Of a stretch of DNA of 64,000 nt, positions 1 through 14,300 are shown one piece after another. The stretch comes from Endocalyx cinctus (taxonomy: Eukaryota; Ascomycota; Sordariomycetes; Amphisphaeriales; Apiosporaceae). The stretch lies in the NCBI GenBank assembly GCA_001600455.1, contig BCKC01000007.1, forward strand, positions 921,394 to 985,393, read 5' to 3'. How positions within the stretch are numbered: the stretch's first letter is position 1; each line of letters starts with the position of its first letter. A program made the translations under genes and the position numbers. The notes beneath the pieces were generated by a model that was not told the origin of the DNA, did not search any database, and saw only the letters and a program-made list of their open reading frames with translations.

Positions 1-1539
1 TTGAATTTGCCCCGATCATTCCGTCGCACTGACTTTAGTAGTGCTTTTAACCTTTGATGTTAGAGTCAATGACATCAATAATTGATCTCATCTCCTTAAC
101 ATATTCCCTTTCTTGAGATACAGACGCTGATAACGTTATTCATTTCATATTGTTGAGACAATTTCAATTAATCCCATATACTTTGAGACAATCGTTATGA
201 TTTTTCGGTGATAACAATGTCTAGACTAAACCAACTAACCCACCCTTTTCTTTTAACTGTCATGGTCAAACTGGAATCTTAAAAAAAGATGTACACTCAC
301 AATTACGCTATTGGACATGGGCTTGGACTTCCCGGTCCGGCCGCATATTCCCGCCACGAGTACGATTGCGGTTGATACTGGTAACTCCAATACCTGCAGG
401 CCTACAAGACGTGTTTTTATGTATTATCATAGCATTTTGTGTTTAGGGGCAACATTATTCACTGAAGAACTCTATATTCGCCTAGATGAATCATACATAC
501 TCCGGTTCTAGCCTTACCAGAACTTACGGTACCCGTTTTACAGATGGGCCGATTAAGGTAAGAATGGAGGGGGTACAGAGTTGTAAAGTCTCCCGCCCCC
601 CCTCTCTCTCTTTACCTTCCCACCCAGGTACCTAGTTTTTGCTATTCGGCGACACAACATGGCGGACTTAGCAAGGAGGCGCCACTTATACGGACTCGAG
701 TTCATTAGAGACAGACCCATTTCCCCTTGTGGCATCAGATGTGTATGCAGTCATTTCGACTTTCCTTGCTTTTTGTTTTTTAAGGTACCTAGTGGGTCTT
801 ACCTTGAATATGGTACGGTGCAATTTTCTGGATAACGTCTAATACCTTCGGTTCCTAGTTTCTTAGGCGGACATCCCCAACATCCTCAACGGCAAAGTAC
901 TTATGTCCTAACGACCCACTTATGCCTCGGATAAAATTAGACGCAATACAATGGAGTTGAGGCTAGAAAGCCGTGCGTCATGTTTCCTGTTAGCTTCGAA
1001 GAAGCCATCAGACGGACGGGCTGGGTCAGGGGATCAGAAACTTCTATTCTCCGAGCAACACAACCTTAGTTGTCAAGAATTGATTGGGCGCCAGACCTCT
1101 TGGCTTGGGCAACCTTTAGAATCTCAACTAGGTTCTTCTGTTGTAAACGCCCTGCCGCTCGGGTAACGATAGGTTATCCCTAGATAAGACGTCTTATACC
1201 CTCTCGAGCTAGATCGCAGCCTTATCATAAATTCGGCGACCGAGGGTATGTCTAATGCCGGACTATTATATTGTGAACGGGAGGTGTGTCTATTCTGCTT
1301 CTTACACATGCACACACCCCCTTGGAGCCCCTATCCTCCTGTTAGTACATGTCAGTTTTTATCGTGTTGGTTAAACTTACATGAGACTGTCTAGTTCTGT
1401 TTATTGTATCGAACTAACCCCGGCTTGGCCGGGTAGATCGACTATATAAGTAAAAGATATCTCGTCCCTGACTTTGGATTTTAGCATCTTCATAATCATC
1501 CAGCACACCAACCCTACAGCCTTGCCTGCCTACGACACC
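1..1539. other. gene-free left edge and PKS upstream region
   Basis: No reading frame here looks like a real gene: all are under 75 codons and show no recognisable motif. The stretch includes a C/T-rich run near 595-620. The last few hundred bases should hold the promoter of the polyketide synthase gene that starts at 1540. No upstream partner gene is visible, so the left limit of the melanin cluster cannot be judged from this window. Confidence 0.6.
1443..1450 (+). promoter_or_regulatory. probable TATA box of the PKS gene
   Basis: The sequence TATATAAG lies about 90 bases upstream of the chosen PKS start codon at 1540. Position and sequence fit a core TATA element, leaving a short 5' leader. 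The transcription start itself was not seen. This is an inference from motif and spacing only. Confidence 0.5.
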
Positions 1540-4500
1540 ATGGCGGACCAGATGGCATTTCTCCTTTTTGGAGACCAATCACTAGAAACGTACAGCTTCC
1601 TCGCCGATTTCTTCAGACACGGCACCCCGAGTATCTTGTCAAAAGAATTCCTTTCCCGCGCCGGAGATGCTCTGAAAGACGAGATAGACCGACTTCCGCG
1701 AGTGGACAGACAGAAGATTCCGATATTCCGGACTCTACAGCAGTTAAACGAACGTTATCACAACCAGACCATCAAGTGTCCCGGCATCGACAGTGCCTTA
1801 CTATGCATTGCCCAGCTTGCACACTATATCGAGTACGCTTATCCTGACGTTTGATATCCCACGGCTTTGATTGTACCTGCCCGCTAACAATTTTTGTAGT
1901 TGGTCTGAGAAGGAACATGGCGATGCTACTGAGCCGAGCCAGACAAAGCTCTCCGGACTTTGCACTGGTCTCTTCGCCGCCAGTGCTATTGCTTCGAGCC
2001 CATCGCTCTCATCCCTAATTCCCATTGCCGTCCAGGTAGTCTTGATGGCATTCAGAACAGGATCCTACGTGGCATCCTTAGCAGACCGGCTCAGCTCACC
2101 GACTGCCAAGTCAGAGAGTTGGACCTATGTCATTCCTTCAGTAACGGCGGTTAGCGCAAAGTCCATTCTCGCCCAGTTTCATGAAGCAGAGGTATGATTA
2201 GCGTCCCACTCTAGAACACTCAACGGTCTCCATAATCTAACGTAAGAATACTAGGGAATATCCCCTGCGTCTCGCGCCTACATTAGCGCAGTGTCTGCCA
2301 ACAACATTGCCATTTCGGGCCCGCCAGCCACATTGAAGTCTCTTTTCGATAAGGAATTATTCGACTCGAGACCAACGGCCATTCCGGTGTATGGCCCGTA
2401 CCATGCTGCTCACCTACACGAGTCTGTGGACATCGAGCAGATACTTCATTTAGATGATGAATCTGTTATTTCTGCTCTCGCTGGATCACGACCCCGAAGC
2501 GGTGTCATGTCCTGCGCTACAGGCGCTGCCTTCCCCCAGACAGAGACTAAGGCTCTTTTGAAAGCCATTGTCCATGAAATTTTGAATGAGCCCTTGATGT
2601 TCCACAAAGCCTTGCAAGGCAGTCTCGAAGATGCCCTTAAATTTACGGGATCTCGTGTATTGGTAATTCCTTGTGGTCCCACACAGGCAGCAAGCACGTT
2701 AGCCAACGTGCTACGATCTGAGACTAAGCTGGAGGTTGTCCTCCGCTTACCGCCTCAGGTATCTCGGCAGACAAATACGGGCCGGATAGGTAACCACGGT
2801 TCAACTGGAAACTGTAAGCTAGCTATTGTCGGTATGGCTGGTCGTTTCCCCGACTCTGCTAGTCACGAAGCTCTTTGGGATCTTCTGGAAAAGGGTATTG
2901 ATGCTCATCGCACTGTCCCTGCCGACCGTTTCCCCGTTGAGACGCATTACGACCCGACTGGTAAAGCCATCAACACTAGTCACACACCAGTGGGAAACTG
3001 GATAAAAGACCCTGGACACTTCGATCCGCGATTCTTTAACATGTCTCCACGAGAGGCATTCCAGACAGACCCGATGCAGCGCATGGCCCTTTTGACTGCA
3101 TACGAGGCGTTGGAAATGTCGGGTTATGTACCTAACAGAACGCCGTCCACCAGACTAGACCGAATCGGTACCTTTTATGGGCAGACCTCCGACGATTGGC
3201 GAGAAATCAACGCCGCACAGGAGGTTGACACCTACTACATTACTGGTGGTGTCCGCGCCTTCGGACCAGGCCGAATCAACTACCACTTCGGTTTTAGTGG
3301 TCCTAGTTTGAACATTGACACTGCATGTTCCTCTAGTGCTGCGGCGCTTCAGGTGGCTTGTTCCTCCTTGCGTGCGAAGGAGTGTGACACTGCCATTGTC
3401 GGCGGTCTCTCCTGCATGACCAACTCGGATATTTTCTCCGGTCTTAGTCGAGGACAATTTTTGTCGAAGACTCACAACTGCAACACTTTTGACAACGACG
3501 CTGATGGATACTGCCGAGCCGATGCTTGCGCTTCTATTGTTGTCAAGCGTCTTGACGATGCCCTTGCTGACAAGGATAACATCCTTGCGGTTGTTTTGGG
3601 AACCCAGACCAACCATTCAGCAGATGCTATTTCCATCACCCACCCTCATGGACCGACCCAATCGCTCCTCTCGTCTGCAATTTTGGACGATGCTGGCGTT
3701 GATCCCCACGACGTTGACTACGTGGAGATGCACGGTACTGGAACCCAAGCTGGCGATGGTACAGAAATGATTTCCGTCACAGACGTGTTCGCCCCTGCGG
3801 ATCGTTATCGACCAGCAGACCGACCGCTCTACCTCGGTGCTGTGAAGTCCAACATTGGACACGGAGAGGCTGCTTCAGGTGTCACTGCTTTGATCAAAGT
3901 GTTGATGATGCTGAAGAAGAACGCTATCCCGCCCCATATTGGTATCAAGAAAGATATCAATAAGACGTTCCCTGCAGACCTTGGAGCTCGTGGTGTTAAC
4001 ATCGCGTTCCACAAAACGCCCTTCGTCCGCAAGGATGGCCGACCCCGCAGAGTATTCGTGAACAACTTCAGTGCTGCTGGTGGTAACACCGGTCTACTGC
4101 TGGAGGATGGACCCCGCTACAAGACTGCTACAGTTGATCCTCGTACTCACCATGTCATAACTGTGACAGCTAAATCCAAAGCCGCCATGATACGCAACGC
4201 TGAAAGGTTGGTTGAATGGATGGAGGAGAACCCATCGACATCGGTCTCCCACGTAGCTTACACTACCACTGCTCGCAAGATTCAGCACTACTGGAGAATG
4301 AATGTTGTTGCTACCAGCTTGATGGAAGCTGAAGAAGCTATTAAGGAACGCTTGAAGTCCAACTTTGTTCCTGTTTCACCTGAGCAGCCCAAGGTTGCCT
4401 TCATGTTCACTGGTCAAGGCTCTCACTACGCTGGTCTTGGAAAGGACCTTTACACTCACTATTCAATCTTCCGACAGGCCATTGATGAGTACGACCAGCT

Positions 4501-7500
4501 GGCCCTCATTCACGGTTTCCCGTCATTCCTACCTTTGATTGACGGCAGTGAGCCCGAGGTTCAGAGATTATCTCCAGTTGTGGTGCAGCTTGGCCTTGCC
4601 GCGTTTGAGATGGCTGTTGCCAAACTTTGGTCATCCTGGGGCATTGAGCCCAGTGTTGTTCTCGGCCACAGTCTCGGAGAGTACGCTGCCCTCCACGTCG
4701 CCGGTGTTCTCTCGGCTAGTGACACTATTTACCTGGTTGGTGCTCGTGCTCAGCTTCTTGTGGAGAAATGCACGGCCGGTACCCATGCTATGTTGGCGGT
4801 TAAGGCCTCTGTAGAAGATGTACGAGAGGCCCTTGGATCTCGCGCTTCGACTACCAATATCGCATGCGTCAACGGTCCTGGCGAGACTGTCCTGAGCGGC
4901 ACGTCTACCGAGATTGCCGAGATTGCGGAACAATTTGGATCCTCGATCAAGTGCACTCAACTGAAGGTACCTTTCGCATTCCACTCTGCCCAAGTTGAGC
5001 CAATCCTAGACGAGTTCGAAAAACTTGCCTCTTCAGTCAAGTTCAGTCAACCTAAGGTGCCTGTTATTTCCCCCCTCCTTGGTAAACTGGTGGAGAACGA
5101 GCCAATCAACCCCGCATATCTCCGTAACCATGCTCGTGAAGCAGTGAACGTCCTTGGTGGCTTGGTTTCAGCCCAGAAATCAGGTATCATCGATGAGAAG
5201 ACGGTATGGATCGAGGTTGGTCCCCACCCAGTTTGTGCTACCATGATCAAGGCTGCCTTTGGTGTTTCTACTGTGGCTGTTCCTACTGTTCGTCGCAACG
5301 AAGGTACCTACAAGACAATCAGCTCTACCTTGTGTACTCTTCACTCGGCTGGTCTGAACTTTGACTGGAGCGAATTCCACCGCGACTTTGACGCTTCAGT
5401 TCGCTTGTTGGATGTTCCTACGTATTCATTCGACTTGAAGAACTACTGGCTACAATACACCGGCGATTGGTGTTTGACCAAGAACCGCGGAGCACTTCCT
5501 GCGCCTGTCAAGGCTATTGAAGCTCCCAAGCCTAAACTCTCCACCACTAGTGTGCAAAAGGTCACTAAGGAAGAAGTCAAGGATGATATCGTTACCCTTG
5601 AGACTGAGTCGGATCTTCAAGAAGACAACTTGCGAAAGGTCTGCTTGGGTCACTTGGTCAATGGCACTCCTCTCTGCCCATCAACGCTGTATGCCGACAT
5701 GGCTCTGACTATTTGCGAGTACGCCTACAAGCTTGCGCGACCTGATGTGAAAGACATTGGCATGAACGTTGCCGAGGTCGAGGTTCCGAAGACTTTGATC
5801 TTTGATCGCAAGGCTTCGACTCAAGTCCTACGCATGCACGTTAAGGCGAACATTCCTGAAAAGTTTGCCCATGTCGTATGGAGCACTGGTGAAGGAGCCA
5901 AGAAGACTGAGCACGCCATGTGCAAGGTTCACTACGGTGATAACGAGGAGTGGCTCGGCGAGTTTGACCGAATGAGCTACCTCATCAAGGGCCGCATTGA
6001 TGCCCTCAAGGCGGCAGAGGAGCGTGGAGAGGCTTCTAAGTTGGGCCGTGGTCTTGCCTACAAGCTATTCTCCTCCTTCGTCGACTACGCTCCTCGGTAC
6101 AGGGGAATGGACGCTGTCATCGTCGACAGTACCACTTGCGAAGCTACTGCCAAGGTCGAGTTCCAGACTTCATCTGAAGACGGAACCTTCCACACTCCTC
6201 CTTACTGGATTGACTCTTCTTGCCACATTTCTGGTTTCATTGTCAACGGTACCGACGCTGTTGACTCCCGAGAGGTAGTCTACATCTCCCATGGTTGGGG
6301 TACCATGAGATTCGCTGAGCGTCTGCAATCCTCGAAGACTTACCAGAGTTACATCCGCATGCAGAACATCAGGGGAACCAAGATGATGTCTGGTGATGCC
6401 TACATTTTCGATGGTGACAAGCTCATCGGTATTGCCGGCGACGTTCGCTTCCAAGCCATTCCACGAAAGGTCCTGAACATGGTCTTGCCCCCACAAGGAT
6501 TGTCTGCTTCCAGTCCTCCACCCGCTCGCGCTGCTCCAGCTGCCAAGCCCGCACCAGCTGCTGTCAAGGCTCCCGCCAAAGAGAAGAAGCTCAATCTTCC
6601 TGCCGTCAACAAGAAGCTTACCAAGTCTTCTGTCGTCCAACAGGTCATGGATATCATTGCTAAGGAGACTGGTGTGTCACATGACGAGTTGGCCGACAAC
6701 ATTGCCTTCTCCGATCTTGGTGTTGACTCTCTCATGGGTCTTACCATTAGTGGCCGCCTTCGAGAAGAGCTTGAGATTGATGTTGATTCTCATGCTTTCA
6801 ACGACCACGCCACCATTGGAGAGTTCAAGAAGTTCCTCGGCAAGTTTGAATCTAGTGCGGCAGTTGCTGAATCCAGCGGCTCCACCTCGGACAGCGAAGA
6901 CGAAGGAATGGAGACTGACTCTGATGTCACCACTCCTCCTGATGACAGCGAAAAAGGTTCCGTAAAAGGCGAGTCTGCGCCCGCGCCTGCCGACAGTGGT
7001 AACAACGGTGAGCTTCGGCAGATTGTCCGCGAGACCATCTGCGCCGAGATGGGAGTCGAGGTAGAAGAGATCATTGCCGCCCCAGACCTCGCTGCCCTTG
7101 GTATGGATTCTCTCATGAGTCTGTCCATCCTTGGTATACTTCGTGAGAAGACTGGACTCGATATTCCTAGCGATCTGCTTGGTCATAACCCGTCGCTAAA
7201 GGACATTGAGAAGACTCTTGGAATATCCGACAAGCCCAAGCCTGTTGCTCCCAAAGCATCTAAGCCAGTTACGAAATCCAAGCCGGCCGCCCCTCCTGCG
7301 GATGCTCCTGCTCCCAAGGTCAAACCAGTCGTTGAGGATGCATACCCTCATCGCAAGGCCACCTCAGTTCTTCTCCAAGGTAACCACCGAACCGCTACTA
7401 AGCAGCTGTTCATGATTCCCGATGGCAGTGGAAGTGCTACGTCTTACACTGAGATCTCCAACCTTGGTTCTGATGTGGCTGTGTGGGGAATGTTCTCACC

Positions 7501-8140
7501 TTTCATGAAGACTCCGGAAGAGTACAAGTGTGGCGTCTACGGTATGGCCACGAAGTTCATCACGGAGATGAAGCGTCGACAACCTGAAGGTCCTTACGCT
7601 GTCTCTGGTTGGTCTGCGGGAGGTGTTATCGCCTACGAAATCGTCAACCAGCTTGTCAAGGCTGGAGATGAAGTATCTCACCTCCTCTTGATTGACTCTC
7701 CTTGCCCAATCACCATCGAGCCTTTACCTTCTGGTCTTCACGCTTGGTTCGCCTCCATCGGTTTATTGGGTGAGGGTGATGCCGCGGAAGAGAAGAAGAT
7801 TCCTTCTTGGCTTCTACCCCACTTCGCCGCTTCGGTAACGGCGCTTTCCAACTACACAGCTGAGCCGATCCCGAAGGACAAGTGCCCGAACACTTTGGCA
7901 ATCTGGTGTGAAGATGGTGTCTGCAAGCTTCCCACCGATCCCCGTCCGGACCCTTACCCCACGGGCCATGCCCTCTTCCTGCTCGACAACCGCACCGACT
8001 TTGGAGCGAACCGATGGGATGAGTACCTGGACTCTTCCAAGCTTCACTTCCGCCACATGCCTGGAAACCACTTTTCCATGATGCACGGAGACTTTGCCAA
8101 GCAGCTCGGTGGATTCTTGAAGGAGGGTATCAACCTTTAG
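1540..8140 (+). CDS. pks1: non-reducing polyketide synthase, melanin type (1,3,6,8-tetrahydroxynaphthalene synthase)
   Basis: CDS is join(1540..1832, 1900..2191, 2255..8140), giving 2156 residues. Intron 1 must use the donor at 1833, because reading on meets a stop at 1852. Domains in order: SAT with GLCTG (Cys119) and His245; KS about 382-805 with TACSSS Cys553, His688 and His731; AT about 908-1220 with GHSLG Ser1001 and His1105; PT with His1328 and Asp1515; ACP1 Ser1687 (VDSLMG); ACP2 Ser1814 (MDSLMS); C-terminal thioesterase with GWSAG Ser1982 and His2134. All catalytic residues are present. An acidic Ser/Glu linker separates the two ACPs. Length and order match fungal melanin synthases (Colletotrichum PKS1, Aspergillus wA), which condense malonyl units and cyclise them to T4HN or a heptaketide relative. 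The T4HN call rests on the neighbouring naphthol reductase and Cmr1-like gene; the alternative is a YWA1-type product. Confidence 0.93.
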
Positions 8141-11100
8141 ACTAATGTATACATATTCTTTTCTTTCGCTCTTTTCTCAACTTCTCTTCTACATTCACCT
8201 TCATTTTTGAAATATTTTACATATGTTTTCTATATTGGTCTTATTAATGAACGGTCCCCTTTTTTTTTATTATCATTCCTTGCTAGGCGCTATTTTTTGT
8301 TTTGGAAAAGGGGGGTTCCGGTGGAAAAACCAACTTGGGGGATGATGACCAAAATGTCTAAAACATTGATATGGAAGCATTTATTTGGGATAGAAAATTT
8401 GATTATTTAATTCACATGTTATCGCTCCCTATATAATGTAGCGCTATCACGTCTGTAACTAGATACACGAACAAACCCTTGATAAAATCATAGCATATAG
8501 CATCACTCATTAATACATTACAGTATTACCCTACTTCAAGTCTTGTTTAAATTAAACCGTCTTTATTTGTGCTTTTGGTCTACAATCAATGTCTGGTGGA
8601 CTTATAATATGAAAGTCGCCTCGCAGGATGCAGATCTTAGATTAGGACACTTTTATTCCCGAAATAACCTATCCTTTTTTTTTCCCTTCTAGTTTGTATA
8701 CTTAGTGAAAGGAAATATAGAACTTTGCCTCCAACAAACTCGTTCTCTTTATTGTGCCATGTTTTTCTATAATAAGCATTGAATTTATCCTTTAGTTAAT
8801 CTCACGTCAGATGTATTATCTCCTAGTGTCCCAGCATCGTACTTTTGGATAGACTACCTGAGTTAGCAATGGCATCTTGATCGGTCTAACAAGCTTTTCC
8901 CCAGATTAGTCACCATTACCAAGACAAGACATTTAGTCCAAATACCTAAGAGCGGGAAGCCCCGCGAGGCGTGAATACCGTAGTATAGACACAGCATGAA
9001 TTACATAGGCGACTCGGATATAAAAATTCTGAATATTGCCCGTGTCGGACTTGCTACCTACTTGCTCTACCTGAGGAATATTTTTACTTGCTTGAGAGAC
9101 AAATGTTACACCAGGAATAGTATTCCAATAGTAATAAATACTATTCTAATATAATGATGAAGTCATTCCGACTCATTTCGACGTATTGATTATAATCAAG
9201 TCACAGTACAAGGTTAGTAGTGGTCATCAAATCGACTTCTACGAGTGGCGGGGAAAGAAAAAAAGGGGGTAGGGGACCGAGATATAGCCGATTATGTAAT
9301 CCGTCAACTTATTACCCCTTTTTCTTTTGCGTACAAGAATTACTCGCCTTATTCCCGAGCAAGCTCGAAAAAAAAAATACAATAATAATAAAAGAAAAAT
9401 GCATTTGTAAAAAAAAAAAAAAAAATATTATCGTCAGATGATTTCATGATAGTAAGCCAATAAATTTACTATATTCTTACCACTTTATATTCGCATTCGT
9501 CTTCGCTTTCGCCTTCTTTTCGCCTTTTCGCGTTTCCGTCACCTTTGAGAATGGCGTTCTTGTCAGCCGTTTTTTTTTTTTTTTTGCTTAAGTTTGGTTG
9601 AACATTAGGTACATGTATGTAGGTACGTAACGCGATTTTCCCGGGGCTCCCCTACCAAAAAAAAGTCTAGACGTATTATTTTTGTATTACGAGAAATGTT
9701 TATTTTATGATTATGATATCTTGCGATATCTATCGATCTTTGTGTTCCCCATTAATAGGTCGTGGGGGTAGTGTTTATCTTTTTTGGTCACTGGCTTGAG
9801 AGTCCATATTCCGACCCTCCTTACTACTTTATGTATTGTAACAACCTTGGAAGTAGTGGAAAGTAGGTTGAAACCTTAGATGGGAAAAACCCCTTATCCG
9901 ATGAGTAACCCTTGTGTGTGTGTGTAAAACTCGGGACTTTCCGGTAATCTCGATACAGCAGATTCGTAACTCATAACATTCCTTGCAAAGACCTTCAAAA
10001 CATAAAAAAATAATATACGAACTATGTGATAAGAAGTTTAATGAATAGTTAAGTGATCCTTCAGCTTACGTGCTTGTCTCTCAATAGGAACTATAGACGG
10101 AAATGAATTCAGAGGAGGCGAAGAAAAACCAATTCGTAAGCTAGATTGGCTGAGAAACTACGTACGTACATACGAATCTATGCAAGCCCCACGATGAAGA
10201 ACCAGGACGCATACCGCAGCAGGGGGATATATACCTTCGAGTATCGTTGCTGCTATAGATGTAAGTGAAATAGTTCAACATTGACTACGTATATGTAGAT
10301 CGTTTCTTTTTAGCCAGATTGCAAGGGGCAAGAAGCTGCTACTGTTGTGATGCTTTGCTTACGTACGTGCCACAGTTACGAAGTCACTACATCATATTCT
10401 AGAATGCCCACGCGGTGTTTGCCACTATGACCATCATATACCATCGATATAATTGTATCGATCACTAGATTTGTGCTCCCAAGATACATAGGTGGATATA
10501 CAGTACTAGAGCGCACGACTTGTATCACAGAGATGAAGTTTGAGGTTTATCAGCCCTCGAAAACACTTAAAAAAAAGGAGGATACCTTCCTGGCTGCAGA
10601 AAATTCTATGTAGTGATCGGTCTAGTGTGAAAGGTAAATCAACTGACTGTGTAGCACGTTCTCGACTGCTTGGTCATGATTGGAAATTAGACGTTGACAG
10701 CGGCAAACCTAGTTAGAATAAGACAGAGGAAGAAATAATCAATAATTCCGTGTGCGACGGCTAATTTATCTTACATCTGGCAGGTTTAGATTGATTAAGT
10801 CGATGCGTGAGCAGAGATCAGATGGCGTAATGGGAACATTAGGATACAATATTAAGGAGGGCACCAAGAGCTAAGTTCGTAGGCATGATAAGCAGGATAA
10901 ACCACTGTGAAATAATCACCCCCGGCAGTTGAGTTAACTCATGTACGTTAAATGTAAGTTTGGAGAGGCTGAAACGGCAAATAAATTGTCAATCTAATGT
11001 CTAGACGGAGAACCGGTGTAGTAGTGCGCATCTTTCACCTCAGAGATATGTCTCGAGTTAGAGAAATGTATGTCTCAGTGTGAGGGAAAAAAAAGGGGGA

Positions 11101-11358
11101 CCCTTTGTTCTATTCCCGTTCTCTCCATTTTTCCTTTCAAAATAGCGGTTAGACCACCAAAGAGTGACTTGCATCTTTCGCGGACACATTTCTATGTAAA
11201 ACTTTGTACTTAGTACGTAGTATGACAAGATCACCGATCTTATTGTTTGTCTACGTTTTGTACTTTTTCGCTTTTCTTCTTCCGCCTTTGCATTCTGATG
11301 CTGCACGTATAGATCTCTTCCGACATAATAATGATGCCAAGATCCCAGACCAGAAAAA

Positions 11359-11378
11359 GGGGGGGGGGGGGGGGGGGG
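11359..11378. repeat. G20 homopolymer
   Basis: An uninterrupted run of about 20 G on the + strand inside a gene-free spacer. The exact length may be unreliable, since long homopolymers are prone to sequencing error. It could form stacked G-quartets, but nothing else indicates a function. Confidence 0.85.
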
Positions 11379-11680
11379 AAAGGACACTGCTGCTGCAGTA
11401 GTCATGTTACAAGCGCAAATCTCGACAGCGCCGGGTAACGACTGTTTCACGAACACATGCACAAAATGCGAGACACCACGTTTCGAAGGATTCACATACT
11501 AATTCCCGCTCCTCCCTCTCCTCTCTTCTTATCTACGGTATCCCCAGCTTTAAGCCTTTTGTGGTACCGGAATGACGAGGAATCGCGCCATTCGTTGGGT
11601 TTTTTTTTTTTTTTCCTTTACAAAAACAAAAATCACACACACTATGCATCTGTAGAGATAGAGAGAAAAAAAAGTTTTGT

Positions 11681-11682
<2 letters not shown>

Positions 11683-11712
<30 letters not shown>
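11683..11712. repeat. (CA)15 dinucleotide microsatellite
   Basis: Fifteen consecutive CA units, followed by an imperfect extension (TACACACACG). It is an ordinary simple repeat in a gene-free spacer and a likely polymorphic marker. Confidence 0.95.
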
Positions 11713-11717
<5 letters not shown>

Positions 11718-12601
11718 ACACGTATATGCACACGCGCACCGCGGAAGCAGTCAACGACGCTAGGTTTGGCGGAATGTAAGAGTCTAGATCCAGGGGCAAA
11801 GGAAAACAAAAAATGGAAAGAAAAGAGCATCTCATTATGTAAAGATCGGTGATTCCATTTCTTCATACCGACTTTGTTTACTAAGAGATGATTTATACTC
11901 CTTTTGCCCTCTCGATATACCCTCATACATCATCCTACTATATGAGATGAGTGATTTAAAAGAGAAAACGAGGTCGCGAAACCCGTTTCTTTCCCATTTC
12001 CGCTTCACTTCCAGTATTTCTTCTAGTAATAATTTTTTTGGCGCATGTCCGTTATCGCAGAGCAAGATATGAGAAGGTTAGGGAAAAGCGGCTTCTTTTG
12101 TTTACAATTATGTCGTGGTTACAGATACAGTAGGTTCCCCCCCCAATGTATGATGCAGCTCACATTTTGTTTCGAGGGGTGATCCCAGGTACCTGGATGT
12201 TAGATAATGATATATCGGAGGTCTGGCCAACCTTGACTTTAGTCCGAGTTATTCATTGGGGGTATGGAAATCATAGATTAATTATAACGTGAATGAGTAA
12301 TTCTTGTTTTGGAAGAGCGTACTCTGATATTACGTACATATGTGAGGTGACAAAGAAAAAACGTGGAGTATGTTATATACTGTATGCTACGAAGATCTCG
12401 TAAGACAGGGATACCGGTGATATCCCCGTCGTACATACTTTTGTTTCTTACTCTAGGACTGCAGGCGGATTGTTGAAGAAGACGACTGTTCTAACTGGAG
12501 GGGGGAACGGATCCGAGAGAGAAAAAGGACATATCCATGGATTCTGTTGGTGTCGCTTAACGGAAATGCGGAATTTTCCTTAGTTAAATCATGCAGCTGG
12601 C

Positions 12602-12632
<31 letters not shown>

Positions 12633-14242
12633 GGATTCATTTAGTCATTTTTTTTCTCAACCCGAGAGACCATCGTGGTAGGACTATGGTTTAACTGCTT
12701 GAAACTGATCACAAGGTTGAAAACGGTACACACGGGCAAAAAGAGGCGAGTGAAAAGAGAGATAAGGAATATGGGATTTTCTCACTCACCGGTGATAAGA
12801 AGTGTAGGAAGAAACCTGGATTTTACACCGACCTGCCTGGTTACTAAGAAGTCCGAGTAAAAGAGATCCCATAATTAGATAAATCCAGTTCAAGATCGCG
12901 TGGCGATGCTGCAATGAGACGCGTCGTTGATGTAGACATAAACACATAGGCGATCAAAAAAAGTTCCTTAATGCTTCACTCTATGATATAAGTAATGCAG
13001 ATCATGACACTGTTTTGTTTTTTTTTATACAGAAGTCGAGAAATACTATAGTTCCGATGAAAGGTGTATGTACGGTCAGAGATATAAACAGGGAAAAGAA
13101 AAAGTTAGTTCTATATGTAGGTGTAGATCGATCTGTCACTCCTATCCATGGGTACCCCCTGCTGAGCGGAACGTTTGCGTTAGGCGTTTCATCTGGCATT
13201 AGGTTCGATAATGAAGCCACAGAGATGGGTCTAGGTATTTTTTTCTTTATCACGTTTCTCCTAAATAAATAATACATGTGATAGCAGCGAAATAACCAGC
13301 GCTTGATTTATTTATAGGGGTAATTTTTAAAGAAGTGAGAAATTAGAACAATATGCATGTTGAAGTTGGAGCTGAAGTTTGCTGAAGGATTGATTCAGGA
13401 TGACTCTGATAGTATTGTCATCGTAAGTCATGTAACAGGTAACCAAAGCGAAACAAGCGCCTCGACGGATTTATTTTTCTTTCCTTTTTTTCTTTCCTCC
13501 TCAACGGCATCTTACTTTGACAGCTGATGATGGAGGGGCGATGGGGGCAGAATACTTATATTTTAACTTGATAGTAATCACTAACAAAGGAAAGGAAGCA
13601 TGATTTGTGGCTGGCTAGATGTCAGCTGACGAACCTGGGGCATACGGTCTATGCGGGGGACAACTAAGAACTGGGCACGAAAGTAGTTCCTCCAGTCGTA
13701 GCAGAGAAGCTCCCAAGTTTATACTAGAGATAGTAATAGTTTATGTATCTGCATACGATATACATGAACTAAGGAAGACGCTTTAATATCGTGAGAACTC
13801 TTATTCTTTTTTAATTCTTTTATTATTATATTCGAAAATAGATCTATTGAGGAATGATAGTACCGTAAATAATCTACTCATAGGAGCGAGAAATAAAGTT
13901 GGCGTGTGTCTAAATTGATGATCGTATCGGATGTCCGTCAAAAAGGAAGCGAGGGAATTACAAGAAGGAAAAGTAATCTCGCATTTCGCGTAGGTATATG
14001 TATTATCGTAAAGGAACCTCGCAAGCGACATAAAGCTTATGAATGACGACATGGGCTCTGAGAATGTTCAAGACGTTATACGATTGGTTTCAATTTTCGT
14101 AGTCCTCGTTAGTTTGGCTGATATTTTCGAATTAACATTTCGTAGACGGAGCAATGAAATGGCATATTTGATAGGGCTGAAATAGGAGCTGAGTCTACAG
14201 CAATGTGATTCTATTCTCGAAGGATTTCATTATGATGTAACA

Positions 14243-14300
14243 TACCTAGGTATATATTGTATATATGTATATATGTATATACTGTATATCTACCTAGGTA
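14243..14300. repeat. AT-rich element bounded by two TACCTAGGTA palindromes
   Basis: Two exact copies of the 10-bp palindrome TACCTAGGTA (14243-14252 and 14291-14300) flank 38 bases made of TATG/TATA units. The two halves are imperfect inverted copies of each other, so the segment could extrude a cruciform. A third copy lies at 14447-14456. No coding or RNA gene explains it. Confidence 0.7.

Noticed and set aside
1849..1899. Alternative donor GTTTGA for PKS intron 1
   Set aside because: It puts exon 2 out of frame and meets a stop at once; the donor GTACGC at 1833 keeps the SAT domain open.
2291..2293. GTG at 2291 as the PKS start
   Set aside because: It lies inside the SAT domain. Two upstream exons supply the missing Cys119 part of the domain and an ATG behind a TATA box.
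11058..11852. Overlapping frames of 100-145 codons on both strands
   Set aside because: They run through a G homopolymer and a CA microsatellite, which are open in several frames by chance.
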